Assembly: GCF_900129155.1 (NCBI RefSeq)
Contig: NZ_FQVF01000021.1
Location: 41,026 to 105,025, forward strand
Origin: Marinomonas polaris DSM 16579
Lineage (GTDB): Bacteria; Pseudomonadota; Gammaproteobacteria; Pseudomonadales; Marinomonadaceae
DNA: 64,000 bases
Direction: 5' to 3'
Under the pieces are notes generated by a model, which saw only the letters and a program-made list of their open reading frames with translations, had not been told where the DNA came from and searched no databases. Shown here piece after piece: positions 56,473 through 64,000 of this stretch. The first letter of the stretch is position 1. The number at the start of each line of letters is the position of its first letter. Made by a program: the position numbers and the translations under genes.

Positions 56473-56955
56473 ATGAAAAAGTTAATCGTATTATCAGCAA
56501 TTGCAACTTTGTCATCTGGCGCAGTGTTAGCAGGCAATCTTGATGTGGGCGGTTCAGTCCCTTCAGTTTGTGAAGTAGCTACCTCTGCTACGTCAGTGCA
56601 TTTTTCTCAACTAGCCCAAGGTGCGACGTTCCAGCTTCCAATCACTAGCTTGAAATGTAATGACTACGATGGAGCGACAGTTACTCTGACATCGTCTGAA
56701 GGTCACATGCAAACTGTCGATGGTCAAGACGGTACTGGCGTTGGCTACACTGCACAGTTTAAAGCAGGTCCATATGACTTCACTTTGAATGCGACTACTG
56801 GTGTGGATGATTTGAAAGAATCACAAAGTAAAAATGGCTCTCCTGCGTTAGCAGCAGGTTACAACTCAGGTAACATTTTTATGACTGTTACCCAGACTCC
56901 AACCTTCGCTGGTAACTATACAGATCAACTAATGTTATCAATTACAGCTAACTAA
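56473..56955 (+). CDS. Archaic-type pilin subunit, probably major
   Basis: A 160-residue secreted protein. The signal peptide is MKKLIVLSAIATLSSGAVLA, followed by GNLDVGGSVPSVCEV (first Cys), ITSLKCND (second Cys) and the final strand AGNYTDQLMLSITAN. Length, disulfide spacing and C-terminal strand fit the spore-coat-U/CsuA-like fold of archaic chaperone-usher pilins. A strong terminator directly after the gene, before the chaperone genes, fits a highly expressed structural subunit. It is less AT-rich than its neighbours. Confidence 0.78.
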   Translation: MKKLIVLSAIATLSSGAVLAGNLDVGGSVPSVCEVATSATSVHFSQLAQGATFQLPITSLKCNDYDGATVTLTSSEGHMQTVDGQDGTGVGYTAQFKAGPYDFTLNATTGVDDLKESQSKNGSPALAAGYNSGNIFMTVTQTPTFAGNYTDQLMLSITAN

Positions 56956-56963
56956 GAAAAAAC

Positions 56964-56994
56964 AAAAAAAGGCAGTTTAATACTGCCTTTTTTT
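56964..56994 (+). terminator. Terminator or attenuator between pilin and chaperone genes
   Basis: The stem AAAGGCAGT (56968-56976) and ACTGCCTTT (56982-56990), extended by A/T pairs, has a 5-base loop and ends in seven T. It lies 9 bases after the pilin stop and 18 before the chaperone start. Partial read-through here would give excess pilin over assembly proteins. Confidence 0.9.
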
Positions 56995-57011
56995 GAATTA
57001 GGAAAAAAATT

Positions 57012-57710
57012 ATGCGATATATTATATTTTTTATTTTTGTCTTTAGCTCTTTTCCTATATTTGCTTTTCAGGTACAGCCAATGGTATCTGAAATACAGCC
57101 TACAGGAAGTCAATCTCAGCAAACTATACGTGTTTTGAATAATTCAGATAAATCTTTAACGGTAGAAATATTCGCGTTAGATTTATTAGTGAATAAAAAT
57201 GGAAAAGAAGAACTTCGTCCAAATGATGATGATTTCTTAATTATACCTTTGACAACTATTATTCCACCTGGAAAGACTCAATCCGTAATTATAAGGTATA
57301 TCGGAGAACCTGTTTTATCTGAATCTAAGTCTTATCGAATAGCGATTAACCAAGTGACCGTTGATCTTGGTGAACTAGATGGATCAGGTATTGGTATGGC
57401 GCTTAGCTTTAAAACATTACTTAATGTTGTACCGAATGATGCTAAAGCTAATTTAGTAATAAAGAATAAAGAGCAAGTAGATAAAGAAACGTGGAGCGTG
57501 TTATTAGAAAATAAAGGCAATAAGTTTATTCGTCTTTCTCAGGCTAAATGGGTAGTGAAAAATAAAGGTCAAGTTTACAAATTGGAAGGTCAAGATTTAA
57601 GCCGAGCATTGGATGGAAAGTTTTTGCTTCCAAATTCAAGTCGTAAAGTATTTATAAGAATACCTTCAAAATTTAATGCGAAAAAAAGTGATCTAGAAGT
57701 AGTCTTATAA
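57012..57710 (+). CDS. Periplasmic pilus chaperone 1 (PapD-like)
   Basis: A 232-residue protein with a signal peptide (about 1-19). The two-domain immunoglobulin-like chaperone pattern is FQVQPMVSEIQPTGSQSQQTIRVLNNSDKSLTVEI with PPGKTQSVIIRYIG, the latter carrying the strand that donates to pilins, and a C-terminal domain ending in LPNSSRKVFIRIP. It should fold and cap pilins in the periplasm. It overlaps by one base a second, paralogous chaperone gene. Codon use is AT-rich like the rest of the locus. Confidence 0.88.
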   Translation: MRYIIFFIFVFSSFPIFAFQVQPMVSEIQPTGSQSQQTIRVLNNSDKSLTVEIFALDLLVNKNGKEELRPNDDDFLIIPLTTIIPPGKTQSVIIRYIGEPVLSESKSYRIAINQVTVDLGELDGSGIGMALSFKTLLNVVPNDAKANLVIKNKEQVDKETWSVLLENKGNKFIRLSQAKWVVKNKGQVYKLEGQDLSRALDGKFLLPNSSRKVFIRIPSKFNAKKSDLEVVL

Positions 57711-58438
57711 TGTATTATTTTATAAAGATCTTTCTTTTTATGCTTCTATTTATAATATCGCCTATTTACGCTATAGAAGTTTCTCCAATGGTGATCACAT
57801 TTTCACCATTTGAAACATCAAAAATTCCTTCTAGCATGATATACAACGATCTTTCTAGAGATGTGGCATTTGAAGTTCAAGTTTATGAAGTTAAATTTGA
57901 TCCTTTAGGTCTGTCAGAGCCAGATCTCATACCTTTGGAAGATTCTCCTCTATGGGTTTTTCCTCCTTTATTGTATTTAAAATCGGGTAAAAATCAGCGA
58001 ATTCAATTTCGTTGGTTAGGCGAGACTGTGCCGAAAACTGACAAAACATATCAAGTCAGTTTGATCGAGCAGTCGGTAGCAAATGAACCAGAAGAAAAGC
58101 AATCAAAGCTAACTGTGCTGCTCAATATTAATCTAATTGTACATATTGATCAGTTAAAAATGCTTCCAAATCTAAATATTGAAAATACTCATTTAGAGCA
58201 GAATTCTATTGTGGCTAAAGTCGTTAATAGTGGTGACGGGTCTTCTCGGCTAAGTGATTATGATATGTCAATATTTTATAATGGAGTGAAAAAAGAGACC
58301 TATTATAAAGATCAATTGAAATCACAAGGTTACGATGTTTTTTTTCCTCCTTTAAGCTCGATGTTTATTAGGATTCCACTTGCATTTTCTGTTGATAATT
58401 TAAATTCAAAAAAAATGCATATAGAGTTATTTAAGTAA
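57710..58438 (+). CDS. Periplasmic pilus chaperone 2 (PapD-like)
   Basis: A 242-residue protein with a signal peptide (about 1-21). The same chaperone layout as its neighbour is seen: IEVSPMVITFSPFETSKIPSSMIYN, KSGKNQRIQFRWLG, and a terminal MFIRIPLAF. It is clearly paralogous to chaperone 1 but only distantly so, suggesting that it serves a different subunit, perhaps the tip protein. It overlaps chaperone 1 by one base and precedes the usher by one base. Confidence 0.87.
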   Translation: MYYFIKIFLFMLLFIISPIYAIEVSPMVITFSPFETSKIPSSMIYNDLSRDVAFEVQVYEVKFDPLGLSEPDLIPLEDSPLWVFPPLLYLKSGKNQRIQFRWLGETVPKTDKTYQVSLIEQSVANEPEEKQSKLTVLLNINLIVHIDQLKMLPNLNIENTHLEQNSIVAKVVNSGDGSSRLSDYDMSIFYNGVKKETYYKDQLKSQGYDVFFPPLSSMFIRIPLAFSVDNLNSKKMHIELFK

Positions 58439-58439
58439 A

Positions 58440-60854
58440 ATGCGTTATTTGATTTTTGTGTGTTTTTTAGTATTTATTTCGTTGCCTGCGTACTCAAAAA
58501 TCAATCCAACAAAACGTAATATTGAATTAAGTGTGGAGGCTGAGGTGAATAAAAATTCTATTGGAAGATTAACACTAACGGTCACGCCTGCAGATAGTCT
58601 ACTACTGCATTGGGATGAGGTTGAACCAATTTTTGAACGCTTTTTGTACTCGGAAAACCTCGTAGCAATGTCTAAAAATGTTCAGAATCAATTAATTTCT
58701 ACAAAAGGGCTCGAAATCTATGGATTAGCCTTTGTTTTTGATTTGAGCGATTTTAGTCTAGAAATTTCTATTCCATCTAACTTAATAAAACCACAATTTT
58801 TAAGTCTTAAATCTAATGCAAGGCCGCTTGATCCGTTACATGAGTCCAATTTTAGTGGCTATATGAATGTGTATTCAAGCTATTTTTATCAAGATGGCTT
58901 CTCTTCTACTGGAAATAATGAACAGTCAGCCATTCGTACCGAAATGGTTGTGAATATCAAAAAATGGGTTTTAGAAAATGAAGCTGAATATGATTCCGAA
59001 AAAAATGGAAATGGCCCAATTTTTAAAAGGTTAGGAACTCGTTTAGTTCATGATATCCCTGACAGTGGGTTGAGAGTAACACTAGGGGATAAAAATACTA
59101 CAGGTAGTTATTTTCAATCCTCATCAAGCATTTTAGGTATAGCGTTGTCTCATAATTACTCTCTTGTTTCAGACGATGTTGTTCGTCCAAGCGCTTCAAG
59201 AAGTTTTACTTTAGATAATCCATCATCAGTTGAGGTTATTTTAGATGATCAAGTAATACAACGGTTGAATTTAGAGTCTGGAATATACCTTTTAGATGAT
59301 ATTCCAATTAAAGAAGGTAATAACAATATTATTTTAAGAATTACGGATAATGTAGGTAAGGTTAGTATCATTAATTTTGATGTGACCACAGGACTAAATT
59401 TATTTGCTGAAGATGATTTGAAATATGAACTTTTTTTTGGTGTCCCTTCAGTAGTAAGCGAAGAAAAAAAATATAACTATGACGATCCTCTTATAAGTGG
59501 CTATCTTGATTATGGAATCACGACTGCATGGACTGCTGGAATTAATGCTCAAACAGATGAATACGTACAACAAATTGGATTCAAAAATATTGTAGCGACA
59601 ACGATTGGTCAGTTTGCATTTGAAAATTCGTGGAGTATTAGTGATGAGCTAAATGGTAGTGCTTATCGAATCGTATTTAACACTTTTACCGATCCCAGCA
59701 TTGAGCATAGAAATTTTAGTGTAGGTTATGAACATGCTAGTCAGAATTATTTGTCATTAGGTTATAGACCTGACCAAAACAACGATTTTCACCGCCGAGA
59801 ACATATTTTTCAAGCAAACTATAGCTATTTTAATACCCCTAACTTTCAAACTTATTTATTTGTTAATGCTTCTACAACATATGGAGAAGAAGGTGTGGAT
59901 AAAACGATCGGCGCTAGTTTTTCCCACGATTTTTATAACGGTCAATGGCGATATAACTTTGGCGGGCAATGGGAAGAAAATAATGGCAAAGAGGGTTGGC
60001 GGGCAAAACTCTCATTATTGTATAAATTCTCAAATACTCAAAGCGCAAGACTTTCTCAACAATCTGGCGGGAAAAAAACACGTCTAGAATTCACGCAAGA
60101 CAGTAATCGTCGTTATGTGGATTCATTTAATTATCGCGTAGGAGCGGAAAAAAATGATCAAGATGAAGCCGAATTTGATCTGTATGCGCAATATAATGCG
60201 AATCGTTTTTTAGCCAGTATTGATCACTCTAGTTCCTATGAGGAACTTAGTTCGCAATCAGCCGACCATCAAACCCGTTTGAGTTTTTCTTCTAGTATTG
60301 CTTTTGCCGATGGCGATTGGGCTGTAGGCAAACCTATATATGATAGCTTTGCTTTGGTTAAAGCTCACTCAAGCCTAGAAAGTAAAAAAATTACTTTAGG
60401 AAAGTACAACAATCAGTATCGAGCAAGTAATGAAGATTTTCCGACTATATTGCTAAATGATATTAATTCATACAGCCGCTCAACGGTAAGTGTTGATGTG
60501 GATGACTTGGCTCCAGGATACGATATTGGATCTGGTGTTATTTCTTTTTATCCATCTTACCGAAGTGGACATCAAGTCGTAATAGGTACGGAAGCGAATA
60601 TTTCTGTTATTGCAACTTTGCTTGATGAGCAAAATGTGCCTTTAGCTTTACAAGTTGGAACTGCTGTTTGTACTACAGATAGTAAAAAAATGGAGATAGA
60701 TTTTTTTACTAATAAAAAAGGAAAATTTGCACTGACGGGACTTATGCCTTGTCAGTATGAAATTACATTAAATAACGATAGACAATCTAAGTTTTTAATT
60801 GATGTTAAAGAAAATGAGCAGTTACAGAGGAAAGGGGTGATTCATGTACATTAA
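58440..60854 (+). CDS. Outer membrane pilus usher
   Basis: An 804-residue protein with a signal peptide (about 1-19). It has an N-terminal periplasmic domain, a large beta-barrel region, a plug-like segment (SFTLDNPSSVEVILDDQVIQRLNLESGIYLLDDIPI near 255-290) followed by GNNNIILRITDNVGK, and C-terminal domains with a Cys pair (VCTTDS and MPCQYEI) near the end. It should form the pilus assembly pore. The length is at the short end for ushers. The sequence is divergent from PapC/FimD, consistent with an archaic type. It overlaps the tip gene by 11 bases. Confidence 0.9.
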   Translation: MRYLIFVCFLVFISLPAYSKINPTKRNIELSVEAEVNKNSIGRLTLTVTPADSLLLHWDEVEPIFERFLYSENLVAMSKNVQNQLISTKGLEIYGLAFVFDLSDFSLEISIPSNLIKPQFLSLKSNARPLDPLHESNFSGYMNVYSSYFYQDGFSSTGNNEQSAIRTEMVVNIKKWVLENEAEYDSEKNGNGPIFKRLGTRLVHDIPDSGLRVTLGDKNTTGSYFQSSSSILGIALSHNYSLVSDDVVRPSASRSFTLDNPSSVEVILDDQVIQRLNLESGIYLLDDIPIKEGNNNIILRITDNVGKVSIINFDVTTGLNLFAEDDLKYELFFGVPSVVSEEKKYNYDDPLISGYLDYGITTAWTAGINAQTDEYVQQIGFKNIVATTIGQFAFENSWSISDELNGSAYRIVFNTFTDPSIEHRNFSVGYEHASQNYLSLGYRPDQNNDFHRREHIFQANYSYFNTPNFQTYLFVNASTTYGEEGVDKTIGASFSHDFYNGQWRYNFGGQWEENNGKEGWRAKLSLLYKFSNTQSARLSQQSGGKKTRLEFTQDSNRRYVDSFNYRVGAEKNDQDEAEFDLYAQYNANRFLASIDHSSSYEELSSQSADHQTRLSFSSSIAFADGDWAVGKPIYDSFALVKAHSSLESKKITLGKYNNQYRASNEDFPTILLNDINSYSRSTVSVDVDDLAPGYDIGSGVISFYPSYRSGHQVVIGTEANISVIATLLDEQNVPLALQVGTAVCTTDSKKMEIDFFTNKKGKFALTGLMPCQYEITLNNDRQSKFLIDVKENEQLQRKGVIHVH

Positions 60855-61695
60855 TAAGATAAGACTTATTTTTAGCGGTATGATTTTTCTGATGTTACCC
60901 CAATATGTTATTGCTCAGTGTGATGCAAGAATTGGAGAAATAAGACACCTTTATGATGACTTTGAAAGTTACTATTCATCACAACCTAGTCCGGCAAGAA
61001 AAGAATTTCGCATAAATTTAGTTAATGATAACAACTGTAATGCTTATATGATATTAACAACAGAAAATCAATATCGATTAAAAGGTCAATTTCAGTATAT
61101 TAAATATCAGATTAGAAGTAACAATCAGAATTTTATTTTACCATCAAGAGCACGCTTTAATTTTGTTGATTCTACAGCTGATATTGATTTATTAATTCCT
61201 GTTGGTGCGGTAGTTAGAGCTGGAGCATATACTGATAATTTGCTTATAAAATTGTTTGATGACAATAATACTTTATTAGATGAAAAGTATGTTGAAATTC
61301 AAGAGGATATAATTTCTCGGGCTAGTATATCAATTCTTGGTTATAACTCTCATAGTAGTAATGTTTATTTGGGAGAATTAATACCAAGCAAAGAATATAG
61401 CATGTTGCCTAGCTTTAAAGTTATAACCAATACTGATGTTAGATTGAATGTTTATTCTGAAAATAGAGGTGAGTTAAGGCATGGTGTTTATAAAGCTAAA
61501 TATGCTATTAGCTATTTTATTAATTTAGATGGTGAATGGGTGAGTTTAAAACAGAATTATAGTAGAGTTTTTTCTTATAACAGAAAAGATGATTTTTTTA
61601 TAAATTTGAAAATGAGAATAGATGATTTCAAAAAACAAGCTGCAGGAGAATATACAGATATTCTTAGATTTCAGATAAGCCCTCTTAACTATTGA
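60844..61695 (+). CDS. Pilus tip/adhesin with two spore-coat-U-like domains
   Basis: A 283-residue secreted protein with a signal peptide (about 1-24). Two tandem pilin-like halves are visible: the first ends AGAYTDNLLIKLFDD (about 140) and the second ends AAGEYTDILRFQISP at the C-terminus. Two cysteines lie in the first half only (QCDARIG and NNCNAY). A two-domain tip after the usher is the arrangement of CsuE in archaic Csu pili. The gene is extremely AT-rich. Its stop overlaps by 11 bases the convergent LuxR gene. Confidence 0.75.
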   Translation: MYINKIRLIFSGMIFLMLPQYVIAQCDARIGEIRHLYDDFESYYSSQPSPARKEFRINLVNDNNCNAYMILTTENQYRLKGQFQYIKYQIRSNNQNFILPSRARFNFVDSTADIDLLIPVGAVVRAGAYTDNLLIKLFDDNNTLLDEKYVEIQEDIISRASISILGYNSHSSNVYLGELIPSKEYSMLPSFKVITNTDVRLNVYSENRGELRHGVYKAKYAISYFINLDGEWVSLKQNYSRVFSYNRKDDFFINLKMRIDDFKKQAAGEYTDILRFQISPLNY

Positions 61696-62275
61696 TCTTG
61701 TTGAAATTTGATTTACACCAAAGTCTAGCTTGTTGTTTGTTTTTTACTTCAATTTTTTGGTATATTTTATGTAAGTGAACACGAACCGTTGCTTCACTTA
61801 TAAATAGACTATCAGCAATAGCTGTATATTCTAAACCAGAATACAATAATTTTAATACTTTTATTTCCTTTCTAGTTAAATTATTTGTTCGTAATGTAGT
61901 GTGTTGCTCTTCTTCAAGCATTTGTCGAGTCCAGCAATCTGTTACTGGCCTTGGAAACCATAATTCACCTTGTTCAATTGCTTTAAAACCTTGCTCGAAA
62001 AGCGTTTCATCTGCATATTCAAAAAATATGCCTTTCAAGTTAGGCCATGATTTCAACTCAGAAAAGTCTACATTCTTAGGTACATCAAAAATAACAAGTC
62101 CCTTTTGTCCATTTTTTTGCATGAACTGGCTTACAAACTCATAATTAGTAATTACATTTAATGTTTTATAATTAACAAGTAACAAATTGTAATCGACAGC
62201 TTCATAGAGTAGAGGGCTTTGCTTTTGATCATCTAAGTAGTTGATGTTTTTATTGGTTTTTATTTCAACATCCAT
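61685..62275 (-). CDS. CsgD/VpsT-like LuxR-family regulator
   Basis: A 196-residue regulator. A divergent receiver-like N-terminal domain (about 25-120) with LKSWPNLKGIFFEYADETLFEQGFKAIEQGELWFPR precedes a LuxR helix-turn-helix (about 132-190; LTRKEIKVLKLLYSGLEYTAIADSLFISEATVRVHLHKIYQKIEVKNKQQA). It lacks the Asp pocket of a normal receiver and resembles CsgD and VpsT. The WFPR motif is close to the c-di-GMP-binding W(F/L/M)(T/S)R of VpsT. It is convergent with the pilus genes and is their likely regulator. Confidence 0.85.
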   Translation of the reverse strand: MDVEIKTNKNINYLDDQKQSPLLYEAVDYNLLLVNYKTLNVITNYEFVSQFMQKNGQKGLVIFDVPKNVDFSELKSWPNLKGIFFEYADETLFEQGFKAIEQGELWFPRPVTDCWTRQMLEEEQHTTLRTNNLTRKEIKVLKLLYSGLEYTAIADSLFISEATVRVHLHKIYQKIEVKNKQQARLWCKSNFNKINS

Positions 62276-62757
62276 AATCTCTACCTTTATGGTATTTTAA
62301 ATACATGTTTAATATATTCTTAATTTTTGAACATTTCAATGAAAAATCGCATTAATATTTTCTTCTTCAAAATTAACAATATCTATTGCATTTTTGTTTT
62401 CTATTGATTTTAATTTTATCGTGTGATGATTTTTTTGATGTCTTTAATTTTTAAAAAATAATTACACCTATAAAAAAGATGTCTTTTATTTTTAATTTAC
62501 TATTTATATTAATCTGTTTTTCTAATGAATATGATCGATTTTTTTAATGTATTTTATTCATAGCTATCATTTATATATTATGTATTTCCTGCTTATTCTT
62601 ATATATTTCGCTTTTACTTCATATATCTAGATTTATATCAAATTTATTTGAAATTTAAACAGCTATCATTGCTAAAAGGTCTATGATGATAGAAGACTAA
62701 AATACATTTAACGAACGAGCTTGTAAGCGAGGTCGGTTATGATGGAAGTGAAGCTGC
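62276..62757. other. Gene-free AT-rich region between the LuxR gene and cbpA
   Basis: This 482-base, very AT-rich gap holds the upstream regions of the divergent LuxR and cbpA genes. A 10-base direct repeat, AGCTATCATT, occurs near 62564 and 62662. GC content rises again after about 62700, marking the right edge of the AT-rich segment. No gene, terminator or mobile-element end is recognised. Confidence 0.5.
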
Positions 62758-63729
62758 ATGGAATTTAAAGATTATTATAAGATTCTGGGGATCGTTGAAA
62801 ATGCCGATGCCTCTGCGATAAAAGCGAGCTATCGAAAGCTTGCTAGGAAATATCATCCTGATGTCAGTAAAGAAGCTAATGCTGAGCAGCAATTCAAAGA
62901 AGTAGGCGAAGCCTATACTGTTTTAAAGGATCCAGAAAAACGCGCTGAATACGATGTGTTGCGAAAGCAAGGTTCTCGTCGAGCGGATGGCGGTTTCCAG
63001 CCACCGCCTGATTGGCAATCTGCTCATACAGGTCAAAGGTCGCATAGCCAAAGTAGCAATGCTGATTATAGTGATTTTTTTGATTCTATTTTTGGGTCGA
63101 GCGGCGGCGGATTTCGTCAAGCGGATGATTTTCAACGTTCGGCGGCTAATCAGCGAGGCCGCGATATACATCATAGAATCGCTTTATTTTTGGAAGAAGC
63201 ACATCTGGGTTGTCAACGACAGTTGTCTTTACGAGTTTCCGAGCCTGATCAAAATGGTTTTATAAGGCAGCGTGATAAAACCCTAAATGTGAAGATTCCT
63301 GCTGGTGTTATACAGGGACAGCATATTCGTTTGGCGGGACAAGGCGAAGCGGGCGTTGGTGGTGGAAAAGCAGGGGATTTGTTACTTGAAATTGAATTCG
63401 CACCGCATCCTTACTTTGCTGTTGATGGCAAAAATATTTTACTTACTTTGCCAATTACCTGTTGGGAAGCGGCTTTGGGAACCAGTGTAGAAGCACCGAC
63501 GCTTAATGGTAAAGTAAAGTTAAAAATCCCCAAAGGCGCGACCAGTGGTAATAAACTTCGTATAAAAGGCAAGGGTTTGGTTGGTAAGACAAGTGAAGTC
63601 GCTGGAGATCAGATCGTGACCTTACAAGTGAGTTTACCAAAAACACACAGCAGTAATGCCGAAGCACTTTATCAACAATTAGCTGAGTGTGAGTCTGAGT
63701 TTAACCCACGCCACGTTTTTGAGAGGTAG
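62758..63729 (+). CDS. cbpA: Curved DNA-binding protein CbpA (DnaJ-type co-chaperone)
   Basis: A 323-residue J-domain protein. The J domain (1-70) has HPD at residues 33-35, followed by a Gly/Phe/Ser-rich linker (about 73-130) and two C-terminal substrate domains (about 135-320; [16 protein letters not shown] and [23 protein letters not shown]). It has no zinc-finger region, which separates it from DnaJ. CbpA is a stationary-phase co-chaperone of DnaK and a DNA-binding nucleoid protein. The CbpM gene follows 3 bases later, as in enterobacteria. Confidence 0.94.
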   Translation: MEFKDYYKILGIVENADASAIKASYRKLARKYHPDVSKEANAEQQFKEVGEAYTVLKDPEKRAEYDVLRKQGSRRADGGFQPPPDWQSAHTGQRSHSQSSNADYSDFFDSIFGSSGGGFRQADDFQRSAANQRGRDIHHRIALFLEEAHLGCQRQLSLRVSEPDQNGFIRQRDKTLNVKIPAGVIQGQHIRLAGQGEAGVGGGKAGDLLLEIEFAPHPYFAVDGKNILLTLPITCWEAALGTSVEAPTLNGKVKLKIPKGATSGNKLRIKGKGLVGKTSEVAGDQIVTLQVSLPKTHSSNAEALYQQLAECESEFNPRHVFER

Positions 63730-63732
63730 AGG

Positions 63733-64000
63733 ATGTCTAAGTCAGAGATAGTGGTAATTGAATCTCAACATGAGCATGTGTTATTTACTCTAGAAGAGGT
63801 CTGTGAACGATGTGATATTCACGTAGACATCATAGTTGAAATGATCGAATACGGTATTGTGGAACCAGTTGAACCGATTGAGCAGTCAACGGAATCTATT
63901 TGGTATTTTAATAGCCATGCGTTAGTTCGGTTGCAGCGGGCGCAGCGTCTGATGAATGGCTTGGAATTAAATCTATCAGGTGTGGCCTTAAGCCTCGAAT
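63733..64000 (+). CDS. cbpM: Chaperone modulator CbpM, 3' truncated by the window
   Basis: The first 89 codons of a MerR-like helix-turn-helix protein: LFTLEEVCERCDIHVDIIVEMIEYGIVEP, then WYFNSHALVRLQRAQRLMNGLELNLSGVALSLE. This matches CbpM, which binds the CbpA J-domain and inhibits both its co-chaperone and DNA-binding functions. It is 3 bases downstream of cbpA with GAGG before the ATG. The end lies beyond the window; family members are about 100 residues, so little is missing. Confidence 0.92.
   Translation, partial: MSKSEIVVIESQHEHVLFTLEEVCERCDIHVDIIVEMIEYGIVEPVEPIEQSTESIWYFNSHALVRLQRAQRLMNGLELNLSGVALSLE

Noticed and set aside
55957-62275. Curli locus suggested by the CsgD-like gene
   Set aside because: No csgA/B repeats or csgG-like pore are present. 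The neighbours are chaperone, usher and pilin genes.

Overview
This window looks like a chromosomal segment of a marine gammaproteobacterium, most probably Marinomonas or a close relative in the Oceanospirillales. The grounds are moderate-to-low GC, a Pseudomonas-like flagellar/chemotaxis edge (parP-cheW-DUF2802) leading into a ccm operon, E. coli-like groupings (rnm-yciO-rluB, yciB-yciI, cbpA-cbpM), and many regulators of the LysR, two-component and c-di-GMP classes. The genus is inferred from gene content and not proven. Gene density is high, and I saw no tRNA, rRNA or CRISPR array.

Layout. 1-3.4 kb is the end of a chemotaxis operon (ParP-like CheW with a Pro-Glu repeat linker, CheW, DUF2802), convergent with a small FlhB-like gene and a FliK-like gene. 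3.6-10.3 kb is a complete cytochrome c maturation operon, ccmABCDEFGHI, including the small ccmD. 10.4-13.8 kb holds zipA, ligA and yheU. 13.8-22.1 kb is housekeeping: cysE, mnmC, ppiA, a SelT/SelW-like gene, yciI, yciB, rnm, yciO, rluB and DUF1499. 22.2-24.4 kb is an RstAB-like two-component system. 24.6-30.4 kb has metR, argF, a CGFS glutaredoxin, a 2-Cys peroxiredoxin, a glyoxalase-like gene and two further LysR regulators.

30.5-30.7 kb is a 265-bp non-coding element with IS5-like terminal inverted repeats, probably a MITE. It is followed by a YitT-like membrane protein, a receiver-GGDEF-EAL protein with a degenerate GGDEF site, and a large hybrid sensor kinase. 36.6-45.5 kb is a cobalamin (corrin ring) operon: a chelatase-associated AAA/VWA protein, cobB, cbiD, cobK, cobH, cobL, cobI and a short cbiG. 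It lacks cobJ, cobM and cobN. 45.5-51.0 kb (minus strand) has a type-B carboxylesterase, an MltC-like transglycosylase and an OsmC-YcaO fusion.

51.3-55.4 kb is a compact BtsS-BtsR-transporter module. The four residues reported for pyruvate binding in E. coli BtsS are conserved, and a candidate BtsR direct-repeat operator lies in front of the CstA/BtsT-type transporter. 55.9-62.3 kb is a conspicuously AT-rich locus for an archaic (Csu-like) chaperone-usher pilus with two pilins, two chaperones, an usher and a two-domain tip protein. A convergent CsgD/VpsT-like LuxR regulator ends it. The window closes with cbpA and a truncated cbpM.

The most interesting items are the pyruvate-sensing module with its operator, the two-chaperone archaic pilus with its VpsT-like regulator, the OsmC-YcaO fusion, the IS5-like MITE and the incomplete hybrid B12 operon. 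I did not find a clearly unprecedented system.
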